A stretch of DNA of 64,000 bases from Pseudomonas sp. G34 (GCF_031119625.1 NZ_JAVHZV010000030.1:434001-498000); one strand, 5' to 3'. Counted from the first letter of the stretch, positions 51,941 through 61,476 are shown. Program-made: numbers and translations. The notes: generated by a model not told the origin, from the sequence alone.

Positions 51941-52169
51941 GTTGCCTGGTAGCCGCAACGCCCAGCCTGCGGAGCGCTGCGGGCGTGGGTACGGTCATCC
52001 CAGAACGCCTGCAGGTCGATGTCGCCAGCGGCGGGCGATAGCGAATGTCGTGTCCATGGGTGCTCCACAATCTGTTGGCCGTTGCCCTGCGCGGCCGTCA
52101 GACCGATCGCGCCACGGCATGGTTCGCAAGCCTGCGGCCACGATCTTGCCACTGCCTGCCGAATGCCAC

Positions 52170-52198
52170 TTGGGCTCGCCCCGCCCAGGCAGTAGAAT
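52170..52198 (+). promoter_or_regulatory. Sigma-70-type promoter of the nucleobase permease
   Basis: TTGGGC (52170-52175) and TAGAAT (52193-52198) are 17 bases apart, 28 bases before the permease ATG. No other feature is clear in the 285-base gap after the receptor gene. Confidence 0.6.
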
Positions 52199-52225
52199 TC
52201 GCCGCTTTTCCAGGCGGCGACGACC

Positions 52226-53602
52226 ATGCAACCAGCTGATCCCCAGCGTAACGGCGAACTGATCTATGGCCTCGAAGACCGCCCGCGCCCGCTGGTGGCC
52301 ATCCTCGCGGCACTTCAGCATCTGCTGGCGATCATCGTGCCGATCGTCACCCCGGGCCTGCTGATCTGCCAGGCGCTGGGCGTGTCGGCCCGCGATACCA
52401 ACCTGATCGTGTCCATGAGCCTGGTGATTTCCGGTATCGCCACCTTTGTTCAATGCCGCCGCTTCGGCCCGCTGGGTGCCGGCCTGCTGGTGGTGCAGGG
52501 CACCAGCTTCAACTTCGTCGGCCCGCTGATCGCTGGCGGCGCGCTAATGGTCAAGCAGGGCACGCCGGTCGAGGGCGTGATGGCCGCGATCTTCGGCGTG
52601 GTGATCGCCGGCTCGTTCGTGGAGATCGGCATCTCGCGCATCCTCCCATTCGTGAAGAAGCTGATCACCCCGCTGGTCACCGGCATCGTGGTGCTGATGA
52701 TCGGCCTGACGCTGATCAAGGTCGGCCTGATCAGCATGGGCGGCGGCTACGGCGCCATGGCCAACGGCACTTTCGCCAACGGCGAGAACCTGCTGCTGTC
52801 CGGCGTGGTGCTGGCGGTGATCGTGGTGCTCAACCGCATCCCCGTGGTGTGGATGCGCAGCTGCGCCATCGTCATCGCCCTGCTGGTCGGCTACGCACTG
52901 GCCGGCTACCTGGGCCGCCTGGACTTCACCGGCATGCACCAGGCCGAACTGTTCCAGGTGCCGACGCCGCTGCACTTCGGCCTGGGCTTCTCGTGGAGCC
53001 TGTTCATCCCGATGCTGGTGATCTACCTGGTGACCTCGCTGGAAGCCATCGGCGACGTGACCGCCACCAGCAAGGTGTCGCGCCAGCCGGTGGAAGGCCC
53101 GCTGTGGATGCAACGCATCAAGGGCGGCGTGCTGGTCAACGGCGTCAACTCGCTGCTGGCCGGTGTGTTCAACACCTTCCCCAGTTCGATCTTCGCCCAG
53201 AACAACGGGGTGATTCAGCTTACCGGCATCGCCAGCCGCCACATCGGTGTGTGGATCGCCCTGGTGCTGGTGATCCTCGGCCTGTTTCCGGCGGTGGCCG
53301 GGATCATCCAGGCCGTGCCGGAACCGGTGCTCGGGGGCGCGGCGATGGTCATGTTCGGCGCCGTGGCGGCCTCGGGCATCAACATCCTCGCCGGCATCCA
53401 ACTGGATCGCCGCGCGCTGCTGATCATCGCCGTGTCCCTGGCCCTCGGCCTCGGCGTTTCCCAGGTGCCGGAATTCCTCGCCCATATGCCGGCTGCGCTG
53501 CGCAACGTGCTGGAGTCCGGCGTGGCCACCGGCGGCATCTGCGCGCTGGTGCTCAACTGGTTCCTGCCGGAGAGCGCGGCCAAGGCCGAACGCCACGACT
53601 AA
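52226..53602 (+). CDS. NCS2-family nucleobase:cation symporter (uracil/xanthine permease)
   Basis: A 458-residue inner-membrane transporter with about 14 hydrophobic segments. The NAT/NCS2 signature Q-N-N-G-V-I-Q-L-T-G is present near residue 330, and VVQGTSFNFVGP and ATSKVSRQPVEG are family blocks. The Q-NNG-x-x-x-LTG form is usual for purine (xanthine/uric acid) rather than uracil carriers, but specificity is uncertain. It ends exactly where the second long palindrome begins. Confidence 0.88.
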   Translation: MQPADPQRNGELIYGLEDRPRPLVAILAALQHLLAIIVPIVTPGLLICQALGVSARDTNLIVSMSLVISGIATFVQCRRFGPLGAGLLVVQGTSFNFVGPLIAGGALMVKQGTPVEGVMAAIFGVVIAGSFVEIGISRILPFVKKLITPLVTGIVVLMIGLTLIKVGLISMGGGYGAMANGTFANGENLLLSGVVLAVIVVLNRIPVVWMRSCAIVIALLVGYALAGYLGRLDFTGMHQAELFQVPTPLHFGLGFSWSLFIPMLVIYLVTSLEAIGDVTATSKVSRQPVEGPLWMQRIKGGVLVNGVNSLLAGVFNTFPSSIFAQNNGVIQLTGIASRHIGVWIALVLVILGLFPAVAGIIQAVPEPVLGGAAMVMFGAVAASGINILAGIQLDRRALLIIAVSLALGLGVSQVPEFLAHMPAALRNVLESGVATGGICALVLNWFLPESAAKAERHD

Positions 53603-53743
53603 GAATCTGCCCACAGTCTGCTGCGCGTCGGCGCTACTGCGTTAAAAACAAGCTCGGAATGCTCATTTACCACTTGTAAACTCCGCTTCCTCGCTTGTTT
53701 TTGCCTTGTATCGCTCTAGCTCGCAAGACCGTGAACAGATTCT
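53602..53743. repeat. Imperfect palindrome, copy B (after the NCS2 permease)
   Basis: It begins at the permease stop codon. Outer arms AGAATCTG (53602-53609) and CAGATTCT (53736-53743) pair perfectly. AAAAACAAGC (53644-53653) pairs with GCTTGTTTTT (53693-53702), and the tip TTTAC (53666-53670) pairs with GTAAA (53676-53680). Read on the minus strand, its core aligns with copy A at 22.0 kb: GCGGAG and TGAGCATT are shared, while the stems differ by paired changes. Same size class (~140 bp) and same placement right after a stop codon. Confidence 0.88.
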
Positions 53744-53793
53744 GGGGCCCGCCACCGCCAGGGTGCAGGCCACCCTGGCAAGCTGCGGTGCCC

Positions 53794-55107
53794 TCAGCGC
53801 AGCTTCTCGAGCATCTGGTAGTACCACATGCCCGCCGCCAGCATCGGGTTGCCGAGCTGGTCGCCCAGCGGCACCTTGATGTGCTTGCAGGCGGCGAAGG
53901 TGTCGAATTGCTCCAGGTCGCCGGTGATCGCCTTGGCCATGATCTCGCCCATGATGTGGCTGGTCGCCACGCCGTGGCCGGAGTAGCCCTGGCAGTACCA
54001 GACGTTGCCCGACAGCTTGCCCAGCTGCGGGATGCGGTTCATCACGATGCCCATGGCGCAGCTCCACTGGAAATCGATCGGCACGCCCTTGAGCTGTGGA
54101 AAAGTGCGCTCGATGCACGGGCGCAACTCACCGGCGATGTCCCGTGAGTCACGGCCGGAGTAGTTGGCGCCGCCGCCGAACAGCAGCCGGCCATCGCCGG
54201 TGAGGCGGTAGTAGTCGAGCACGAAGCGGCAGTCGTACACCGCCAGGTCCTGCGGGTTGATCTCGGCGGCCAGTTCGCCCAGCGGCGCGGTGGTGACGAT
54301 GCCGCCCATGGCCGGGAAGATCAGGCCCTTGAGCTGGCGGCGCTCCAGCTTGTGATACACGTCACCAGCCAGCAGCACCTGCTTGGCCTCGATCCGCCCG
54401 CCGGTGGTGACCACCGCCGGGCGCGGGCTGTGGACGATCTCCAGCACCTCGGCATGCTCGAAGATCAGTGCACCCAGGCGCTCGGCCGCCCTGGCCTCGC
54501 CGAGGCACAGGTTGAGCGGGTGCAGGTGCATGTTGCGGGTGTTCTTCAGCGCGCCGCAGTACAGGTCGCTGCCCAATTGCGCACGTACACCGGCGGCGTC
54601 GAGCAAGGTGACATCGCGCTGCATGCCGCGGCGCAGCGCTTCGTCGTACGTCGCCTGGAGCTCGTGCATATGGCTGGCCTTCATCGCCGTATGCAGATGA
54701 CCGTACTTGAGGTCACAGGCGATAGCGTACTTGGCGACGCGCCGCTCGATGATCGCGTGGCCGCGCCAGCGCAGTTGCCAGATGAAATCGTCCACCTCGG
54801 CGCCCAGGGTGTTGCGCATCTGCTTGCGCATGGCTTCGTCGCCGGACAGGCTGCCGGTGACCTGCCCGCCGTTGCGCCCGCTGGCGCCCCAGCCGACCTT
54901 GTGGGTTTCCACCACGGCGACCTTGAGGCCGCGCTCGGCCAGCTCCACCGCCGTGGCGATGCCGGTGAAGCCGCCGCCGATGATGGCCACGTCGACGCTC
55001 ACGCTGCCCTGCAGCGTCGGGTAGTCGCTCTCGAAATTGAGCGAGGCGGCATAGTAGGACGGCGCGCGCTCGGCGGCCGGCTTGACGGGTTGATCGCTTG
55101 GGTTCAT
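53794..55107 (-). CDS. puuB: FAD-dependent oxidoreductase, PuuB-like (gamma-glutamylputrescine oxidase)
   Basis: A 437-residue flavoprotein of the DAO family. The dinucleotide-binding motif VDVAIIGGGFTGIATAVELAERG begins near residue 38 (cited as IIGGGFTGIATA), and GWGASGRNGGQVTGSL is the characteristic FAD-binding block of PuuB/OrdL proteins. GYSGHGVATSHIMGEIMA near the C-terminus matches as well. AAGGA precedes ATG 55107. It lies downstream of a puuA-like gene in the same direction, supporting polyamine degradation. Confidence 0.85.
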   Translation of the reverse strand: MNPSDQPVKPAAERAPSYYAASLNFESDYPTLQGSVSVDVAIIGGGFTGIATAVELAERGLKVAVVETHKVGWGASGRNGGQVTGSLSGDEAMRKQMRNTLGAEVDDFIWQLRWRGHAIIERRVAKYAIACDLKYGHLHTAMKASHMHELQATYDEALRRGMQRDVTLLDAAGVRAQLGSDLYCGALKNTRNMHLHPLNLCLGEARAAERLGALIFEHAEVLEIVHSPRPAVVTTGGRIEAKQVLLAGDVYHKLERRQLKGLIFPAMGGIVTTAPLGELAAEINPQDLAVYDCRFVLDYYRLTGDGRLLFGGGANYSGRDSRDIAGELRPCIERTFPQLKGVPIDFQWSCAMGIVMNRIPQLGKLSGNVWYCQGYSGHGVATSHIMGEIMAKAITGDLEQFDTFAACKHIKVPLGDQLGNPMLAAGMWYYQMLEKLR

Positions 55108-55146
55108 TGCATGTCCTTGGGGTGCGCTGGCACCGCTAAATCAGCC

Positions 55147-55208
55147 TTCGCGGCTAAAGCCGCTCCCACAGAGGGTTTGTGTAGGAGGGGCCGGGCGGCG
55201 ATCCGCTT
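55147..55208. repeat. REP element with degenerate inverted partner
   Basis: TTCGCGGC-TAAA-GCCGCTCCCACA (55147-55170) is a typical Pseudomonas REP core. A second, inverted and degenerate copy begins TGTAGGAGGGGC at 55180. The pair sits in the 128-base gap between puuA and puuB and could stabilise or attenuate the transcript. Confidence 0.8.
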
Positions 55209-55235
55209 CAGCCCCGAGCCTTTCAAATAGAGCCA

Positions 55236-56603
55236 TCAGGCGTTGCTCAGGTACCAACGCCAGTCCTGCTCGCCAACCTCGCCCATGAACTGGCGGTGTT
55301 CGGCGTGTTTGATCGCCAGATACACCTTGAGAAACGCCCCACCAAAGGCTTCGTGGGCCCACTCGGAATGCTCCAGTGCGTGGATCGCCGCCGACCACTG
55401 GGTGGGCAGATGCTCGGTGGCCTGGGCATAGCCATTGCCCTCGATTGGCGCACCGGGATCGAGGCGTTCGCGGATGCCCCGGCGGATCCCGGCGAGGATC
55501 GCCGCGGCGGCAAGATAGGGGTTGGCATCGGCACCACAGATACGGTGCTCGACATGCCGGGTATTGGCCGGGCCACCGGGCACGCGCAGGCTGACGGTGC
55601 GGTTGTCCACCCCCCAGGTGGGCGCCAGCGGCGCGTAGCTATTGGCCTGAAAGCGCCGGTAGGAGTTGGCGTTGGGGCAGAACAGCAACAGCGAGTCGAG
55701 CAGGCTGGCGAGCATGCCGCCGACTGCCTGGCGCAACAGCGGCGTACCGGCAGGATCACTGCTGGCGAACAGATTGTCGCCCTGCCCATCGGCCAGGCTG
55801 ACGTGCATATGCATGCCGGTGCCGGCCAGGTGATCGAAGGGCTTGGCCATGAAGCAGGCCTGCATGCCGTGGGCATGGGCCACGCCCTTGACCAGGCGCT
55901 TGTAGCGCACGGCCTGGTCCATGGCCGCCAGCGCCGGGCCGTGCTCAAGGGTGATTTCCACCTGGCCGGGGGCGTATTCGGAAATCGCCGTGCGCGCGGG
56001 GATGCCCTGGGCCTTGCAGGCCGCGTAGAGATCCTTGAGAAACGGCTCGATCTGCTCCAGCTCGCGCAGGCCATAGACCTGGGTCTGCCGCGGGCGACTG
56101 CCATCGGCGTCCAGCGCCGGCTGCGGGCGCCCGCGGGCATCGCGTTTCTGGTCGAGCAGGTAGAACTCCAGCTCACAGGCCATCACCGGGTGATGGCCGT
56201 CGGCCTCGAGCTGCTCGATCACCCGCACCAGCAACTGCCGTGGATCGGCGGGGGTGGCCGGCAGGCCTTCGCTGGGGTGCATCGACACCTGCACGGCCGC
56301 GGTGGGGATCTGCCGCCAGGGCAGGCGCACCAGGCTGCCGGCCAGCGGGTAGGCGCGGCAGTCGATATCGCCAACCTCCCAGACCAGGCCGGTATCCTCG
56401 ACATCATCGCCCTGGATGGACAGGCCGAGCAGCGTGCTCGGCAGCGGCCGGCCGCTCTGGTACAGCGCCAGCAGTTCCTCACGGTGCAGCAGCTTGCCGC
56501 GCGGCACGCCATTGGCGTCGAGGATGAACAGTTCGATCAGTTCGATATCGGGGTGGCTGGCCAGGAAAGCCTGGGCTTCCTGCACAGCGGCGAAAGTCGT
56601 CAT
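55236..56603 (-). CDS. puuA: Glutamine-synthetase-family ligase, PuuA/SpuI-like (gamma-glutamylpolyamine synthetase)
   Basis: A 455-residue enzyme of the GS fold: ELEFYLLDQKRD (metal-binding Glu), YAPGQVEITLEHGPAL, GTGMHMHVSLADGQGDN (cited as GTGMHMHVSL), NSYRRF, TWGVDNRTVSLRVPG and EHRICGADANPYLAAAA. This is the PuuA subgroup rather than nitrogen-assimilating GlnA, which has extra N-terminal and adenylylation regions. It ligates glutamate to putrescine or a related amine using ATP. PuuB follows downstream. Confidence 0.85.
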   Translation of the reverse strand: MTTFAAVQEAQAFLASHPDIELIELFILDANGVPRGKLLHREELLALYQSGRPLPSTLLGLSIQGDDVEDTGLVWEVGDIDCRAYPLAGSLVRLPWRQIPTAAVQVSMHPSEGLPATPADPRQLLVRVIEQLEADGHHPVMACELEFYLLDQKRDARGRPQPALDADGSRPRQTQVYGLRELEQIEPFLKDLYAACKAQGIPARTAISEYAPGQVEITLEHGPALAAMDQAVRYKRLVKGVAHAHGMQACFMAKPFDHLAGTGMHMHVSLADGQGDNLFASSDPAGTPLLRQAVGGMLASLLDSLLLFCPNANSYRRFQANSYAPLAPTWGVDNRTVSLRVPGGPANTRHVEHRICGADANPYLAAAAILAGIRRGIRERLDPGAPIEGNGYAQATEHLPTQWSAAIHALEHSEWAHEAFGGAFLKVYLAIKHAEHRQFMGEVGEQDWRWYLSNA

Positions 56604-56968
56604 AGCGCACTCGCTTGCGCCAGTCAGGCGCTCGGTGTCCGCACGGCCGGTTCGATACGCGAACCGATGGCGCAGGCAGACAAATAGGCATCAGCGGCTG
56701 CGGACAGGGCGCAGCCATCGGATTCAGCGGGCGAGGGAAACGTCCGGCGGGCGGGCGTGGCGGCAATGCCAGAGTGCCCAGAAGGCGAGGATCTGCGGCA
56801 GCGCAGTGGGTTCAGGCACCCGCCCCCGCGAGCGTTCAGCTGGCATGGCAACGGAGTGGGCGGGGCTGCAAACCGGAATAGACATGCCCGCGAGGCTCGC
56901 ACGGGGCAACAGTGGGGTTAAATCGTTATTGCCGCACCTTCAGATAGCCATCGACTAAACAATCGCGG
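56604..56968. other. Intergenic region upstream of puuA
   Basis: 365 bases between the chemoreceptor stop and the puuA start on the same strand. No open frame with a ribosome site or recognised product was found. It should contain the puuA promoter. I see no clear operator or terminator. Confidence 0.45.
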
Positions 56969-58534
56969 TCACGGCTCCGGCTTGTAGCCCAGGCGCAAGC
57001 CACCCCAATGCTTGCCCTGCACATGGATCGGCACCGACAGGTCGTGCATCAGCTCACCGGTATCGCGCATGTAGGTCTGCAGCAACACGCGTTGCTTGTG
57101 GCTGCCGCAGCGAATGCCGGTGCGATCATTGAACAGTCGCTTGCTGCGGCTTTTCACGGTGTCCACGGCGCGATCGCCAGTGGGCGGATGGTTGAAGGCC
57201 TGATTGTGGGTCGGCACGTAACCTTCCGGCGTGGTGGCGATGGCGAATACCAGGCCTTCGTGACGCTTGAGCAGCGGCTCCTGGATGGCCGGCAGCACGC
57301 CGTCGGCGTAGCTGTCGAAGCGCGTGCGGAACTTGGCCGGAAAGGTGTCCGGGATCGGCTGGTACTGCCGGTCGAACAGGTCCGCCAGGCTGATGCGCCC
57401 GGCCTGGATGTCGGCCTCGAATTGCGCGGCAATCGCCGCTGCGCCCTCCAGCGCCAGGTCGTAGATGCGCTGGTGGTAATCGTCGAGGCCGACGCTGGCC
57501 AACTGCTCGCTGACGCTTTCCGCCTGGCCAACCAGTTGCTCGGCAGCCTTGCCCAGCTGGCGGGTCTGGTCTTCGCTGCTGCGCACGTCGCCACGCAGTT
57601 GTTCGACGGCCACCAGCAACTCGGCCAGGTGTTCGTGGTTGCTCGCCGTACCGGCGCTGATCTGCGCCACCTGGGTGTCGACATCGGCGGCCAGGTCGGC
57701 GATGCCGCGCAGTTGCTGGCCGGTGAATTCGACCTGCCGGGCAGCGGCTTCCAGCTCCTCGGCCTGACGCTGGATATGGCTGACCACCGCTGCGCTCTGC
57801 TGACGGATATCGGCGACCATCTGCCCCACCTCACCGGTGGCGCTGGCGGTGCGCCCGGCCAGGCTGCGCACTTCGTCGGCGACCACCGCGAAACCACGGC
57901 CCTGCTCGCCAGCGCGGGCGGCCTCGATAGCCGCGTTGAGCGCCAGCAGGTTCGTCTGGCTGGCGATGGACTGGATCACCTGGGTGACCTGCTCGATCTG
58001 CTCGGTACGTGCGCCGAGGCCGTCGATCAACTCGCGGCTGGCAGCGGCCTGGGCGCTGAGCTGTTGCATGCGCGCGATGGCCTGCTGCAACTCGGCCTGG
58101 CCGCTGGCGCTGCTGGCGCGCACGGTTTGCGCGGCACCGAGGGTCTGCCCGGCACGTTCGGCGTTGCTCTGCTCGGTACGGGTCACGGCGTGGGCACCTT
58201 CGCTGATCTGCTCGACCGCCGCCAGCTGTGACTGCAACCTGCCGGCCAGCTGCTGCACGGTGAAGGCCACCTGGGCGGCGGACAATGCGTTATGGCAGGT
58301 GTGCTGCGACAGGCTCTGGCTCAGGGCGTCCAGCGAAGCCACTGGCGCAGCGTCGGCAACCGGCGCAGCAGGCCGGTGCCAGGGGCCAAGCCATGGCCAG
58401 AGGGCCAGCAACAGCAGTGCGCTAACGCCAAGATAGGGCGGCAGCTGCACCTGCTGCCAGACCACCAGCAGTGCCAGCAAGCCCAGTACATGCAAGGCCA
58501 GCGCAAGCCGATCACGAGTAGTACCAGTGTCCAT
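56969..58534 (-). CDS. Methyl-accepting chemotaxis protein with C-terminal sensor-like domain
   Basis: A 521-residue chemoreceptor. ATG 58534 (MDTGTTRDRL) follows GAGG; the long open frame upstream is a shadow. Hydrophobic segments at about 10-26 and 31-47 anchor it with little periplasmic sequence. The MCP signalling domain (about 80-345) includes the hairpin tip IASQTNLLALNAAIEAARAGE and GRGFAVVADEVRSLA. After it, a separate domain (about 365-521) with LFDRQYQPIPDTFPAKF, PEGYVPTHN and RSKRLFNDRTGI is a cytoplasmic ligand-sensing type seen in some Pseudomonas receptors. The ligand is unknown; polyamine or purine is possible from context only. Confidence 0.88.
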   Translation of the reverse strand: MDTGTTRDRLALALHVLGLLALLVVWQQVQLPPYLGVSALLLLALWPWLGPWHRPAAPVADAAPVASLDALSQSLSQHTCHNALSAAQVAFTVQQLAGRLQSQLAAVEQISEGAHAVTRTEQSNAERAGQTLGAAQTVRASSASGQAELQQAIARMQQLSAQAAASRELIDGLGARTEQIEQVTQVIQSIASQTNLLALNAAIEAARAGEQGRGFAVVADEVRSLAGRTASATGEVGQMVADIRQQSAAVVSHIQRQAEELEAAARQVEFTGQQLRGIADLAADVDTQVAQISAGTASNHEHLAELLVAVEQLRGDVRSSEDQTRQLGKAAEQLVGQAESVSEQLASVGLDDYHQRIYDLALEGAAAIAAQFEADIQAGRISLADLFDRQYQPIPDTFPAKFRTRFDSYADGVLPAIQEPLLKRHEGLVFAIATTPEGYVPTHNQAFNHPPTGDRAVDTVKSRSKRLFNDRTGIRCGSHKQRVLLQTYMRDTGELMHDLSVPIHVQGKHWGGLRLGYKPEP

Positions 58535-58715
58535 GGCGAACCTCGTTGTTCTTGTTATGCGGTGATACGGCCCAAGGGCCTTTGCGACGCAAGCCGCTCT
58601 TCTCCTCAGCTCATCGACCATGGAGAGTAAAACTGAAGCCATGCATCGGACCGGTGAGTGGATCATCCCACACCCCATCAGGCTATGGCACTTTGGTAGT
58701 AGACGGCGAACCCGA

Positions 58716-59792
58716 TCAGCGTTCGAGACGGTGGCGCTTGACGAAGGAACGGTCGAAGTAGTCCTTGCAGCGCCCGTAGAGCTGCCCGCCCGCGCTCCAC
58801 TGCTGCCAACCCAGCAGGGCACCGCCATCGCCACTGGCCAGCAGCAGGGGGCGCTGGCCACGTGCCTTGTAGTCACGCAGCGCGCCGCCGCGCAAGGCCG
58901 CAGACAGGTTGGCGGCGAGCACCGGCACCTGGCGCATCGAGTACAGGCCGCTCTTGCGCACCCCGGGCAGGTTGGCGCAATCGCCGACGGCGAACACCTG
59001 CGGGTGGGAATGGCTTTGCAACGTGGGGGCGGTGTGCACGAAACCGTCGCCATCGCAGCTCAGGCCGCTGGCGGCGATCCACGGCAGCGCCTGGGCACCG
59101 CTGGCCAGCAGCAGGCGGCCACCGTGCCACACGGACGCCTCACCGCTGATCAGGCAGTTGCCATCGATACGGCTGATGGGGCAATGCTCGCGCACCTGCA
59201 CGCGGCGCATGCGCAAGTGGCCCCAGGCACGCATGCGCAAACCGGCGCAGTGCCCGGCCAGCAGCGGCTCAGCGCAGAACAGCGCCAGCTGCGGCACCTG
59301 GTCGGCGAGCGCCAGGGCCATCTCCACGCCCGCCACGCCACCGCCGAGAATGGCCAGCGGCTGCGGGTCACGCTGCCAGGCCTGCCAGCCGCTGATGAAC
59401 TGATCTACCGGCTTCACCGCCAGCACGTCCATGCCCTCGCCTTCACGCGGCGGGCAGGCCACCCGGTCGCCGACGTTGAGCGACAGCCAGTTGCCCTGCA
59501 ACACGCGGCCATCGGCCAGGGTCAGCTGGCGGGTGGCGGCATCCAGCGCGGCGACGGGTGCGACGATCAGCTCGACCTGCGCCGCCTGGCACAGTGCGCG
59601 CAAGCCGATCTGGCAATCCTCGGGCGAATAACGACCACCGACCAGCCCGGGCAGCATGCCCGCATGCCAGGTGTGCTCGGCACTGGCGACCAGGGCGATA
59701 CGACCCGCCGGCCGCTCGATCAGCGCCCAGCGCCGCAGAACCCCGAGATGGGCCGGGCCTGCGCCTACCAGCAACAGATCGTGGTCAATCAT
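58716..59792 (-). CDS. Pyridine nucleotide-disulfide oxidoreductase family flavoprotein
   Basis: A 358-residue FAD/NAD(P)-binding protein. The first Rossmann motif is LLLVGAGPAHLGVL at the N-terminus, the second is LAILGGGVAGVEMALALAD near residue 145, and the FAD-binding Asp is in VFAVGDCANLPG near residue 280. It resembles NDH-2-like enzymes and the family often fused to or encoded near SelD, where it lacks the redox-active Cys pair. The substrate is unknown. ATG 59792 follows AAGGATAT. It lies downstream of the gabT terminator. Confidence 0.82.
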   Translation of the reverse strand: MIDHDLLLVGAGPAHLGVLRRWALIERPAGRIALVASAEHTWHAGMLPGLVGGRYSPEDCQIGLRALCQAAQVELIVAPVAALDAATRQLTLADGRVLQGNWLSLNVGDRVACPPREGEGMDVLAVKPVDQFISGWQAWQRDPQPLAILGGGVAGVEMALALADQVPQLALFCAEPLLAGHCAGLRMRAWGHLRMRRVQVREHCPISRIDGNCLISGEASVWHGGRLLLASGAQALPWIAASGLSCDGDGFVHTAPTLQSHSHPQVFAVGDCANLPGVRKSGLYSMRQVPVLAANLSAALRGGALRDYKARGQRPLLLASGDGGALLGWQQWSAGGQLYGRCKDYFDRSFVKRHRLER

Positions 59793-60033
59793 CTACACCG
59801 ATATCCTTGAGAACCTGGGAGCGACGTGCCGCCCCTGTGGGCAAGCACCGCGAGCTTTGACCGAAATAGGCGCGCAACGATCCCGCCGCCGACAGGGTTG
59901 TCGGAGCATGGCGGCAGCAGGCCGTTTCGAGCAAGTGAAGAGACGCTTGCGGCGGATTTTCGACACATTTTTCCTGCGGTTATTACCCAGCGCTGCAATG
60001 CCCGGACGATGTGCAGCGGTATAAACCGCAGGC

Positions 60034-60064
60034 AAAAAAAGACCCGCCGAAGCGGGTCCTTTTC
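60034..60064 (-). terminator. Bidirectional terminator after gabT
   Basis: GACCCGC (60041-60047) pairs with GCGGGTC (60052-60058) over CGAA. On the minus strand a T7 run follows; on the plus strand CTTTT follows. It lies 18 bases after the gabT stop. The remaining bases back to 59793 show no gene. Confidence 0.9.
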
Positions 60065-60075
60065 AACGCTGTGGC

Positions 60076-61356
60076 TTACGCCAGTTCGTCGAAGCACTCG
60101 GCCACGATGGCGATGCCTTTTTCCAGCTGGGCGTCCGGGATGGTCACCGGCATCAGGAAGCGCACCACGTTGTAGTAGGTGCCGCACGACAGCAGGATCA
60201 GACCCTTCTCGCGCGCCTTGGCGACGATCTTGCCGGTCAGCTCGGCAGCCGGTTTGCTGTGGTCGCCGCCTTCGAACAGCTCGATGGCGATCATCGAACC
60301 CAGGCCACGTACGTCACCGATCACCTTGTGCTTGGCGGCGATGTCACGCAGGCCGGCCTTGAGCTTCTCGCCCACGGCGTTGGAGCGATCCAGCAACTTC
60401 TCTTCGTCGAACACCTTGAGCACGGCCAGGGCCGCGGCGCAGGCGATCGGGCTGCCAGCGTAGGTGCCGCCCAGGCCACCGGGGGCGATCTTGTCCATGA
60501 TCTCGGCCTTGCCGCTGACACCGGAGATCGGGAAGCCGCCGCCGACGGACTTGGCGAAGGTGGTCAGGTCCGGCACCACGCCCAGTTGCTCGGTGGCGAA
60601 GAAGGTGCCGGTACGGCCAGCGCCGGTCTGCACTTCGTCAGCGATCAGCAGAATGCCGTGCTGGTCGCACAGGGCGCGCAGACGCTGCATGAAGGCGGGC
60701 GAGTTGACGTAGAAACCGCCTTCGCCCTGCACCGGCTCGATGATGATCGCGGCGATGTCCTGAGGCTGGGCATCGTTCTTGAACACGCGCTCGATGCTGG
60801 CGATGGACTCGTCTTCGCTGACGCCATGCAGCTCGCACGGCGCGATGGCGCGGTACACGCCGGCAGGCATCAGGCCCATGCCAGCGGAGTACGGCGCCAC
60901 CTTGCCAGTCAGCGACAGGGTCATCATGGTGCGGCCGTGGTAGGCGCCGGTGAAGGCGATCACGCCCGCCCGGCCGGTAGCGGCACGGGCGATCTTCACG
61001 GCGTTCTCGACGGCTTCGGAGCCCGAGGTGACCAGCAGGGTTTTCTTGGCGAAGTCGCCCGGTACGCGCTTGGCGATTTCTTCGCACAGCTCGATATAGG
61101 GCTCGTACGCCAGCACCTGGAAGCAGGTGTGGCTCAGCTTGGTGAGCTGTTCCTGAACGGCGGCGACCACCTTGGGGTGCAGGTGGCCGGTGTTCAGCAC
61201 GGCGATACCGCCAGCGAAGTCGATGTACTCGCGACCTTCCACATCCCACACGGTGGCGTTTTCGGCGCGCTCGGCGACGATCGGGTGGATCTGGCCGACA
61301 CCGCGCGGTACGGCGGCCTGGCGGCGTTGCAGCAGGGATTCGTTGGTCTTGCTCAT
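60076..61356 (-). CDS. gabT: 4-aminobutyrate aminotransferase GabT
   Basis: A 426-residue PLP enzyme of class III. ATG 61356 (MSKTNESLLQRRQ) follows GAGGA. Blocks are VWDVEGREYIDFAGGIAVLNTGHLHPKV (cited as DFAGGIAVLNTGH), LVTSGSEAVENAVKIARAATGR (cited as SGSEAVENAVK), GAYHGRTMMTLSLTGKV, IADEVQTGAGRTGTFF and TFAKSVGGGFPISG with the PLP Lys. It converts GABA and 2-oxoglutarate to succinate semialdehyde and glutamate. It is downstream of gabD after 152 bases that contain a hairpin. Confidence 0.96.
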   Translation of the reverse strand: MSKTNESLLQRRQAAVPRGVGQIHPIVAERAENATVWDVEGREYIDFAGGIAVLNTGHLHPKVVAAVQEQLTKLSHTCFQVLAYEPYIELCEEIAKRVPGDFAKKTLLVTSGSEAVENAVKIARAATGRAGVIAFTGAYHGRTMMTLSLTGKVAPYSAGMGLMPAGVYRAIAPCELHGVSEDESIASIERVFKNDAQPQDIAAIIIEPVQGEGGFYVNSPAFMQRLRALCDQHGILLIADEVQTGAGRTGTFFATEQLGVVPDLTTFAKSVGGGFPISGVSGKAEIMDKIAPGGLGGTYAGSPIACAAALAVLKVFDEEKLLDRSNAVGEKLKAGLRDIAAKHKVIGDVRGLGSMIAIELFEGGDHSKPAAELTGKIVAKAREKGLILLSCGTYYNVVRFLMPVTIPDAQLEKGIAIVAECFDELA

Positions 61357-61476
61357 GGCTTCCTCATTCACCGCTCATCGTCGGTGTGGTTCAAGGATGA
61401 CGCATCCCGCTGCAGCCACGACAGCATGCGATGATCGACTGCCGGGGCCTTGCGGGATACAGGGAGATACGTGAGT

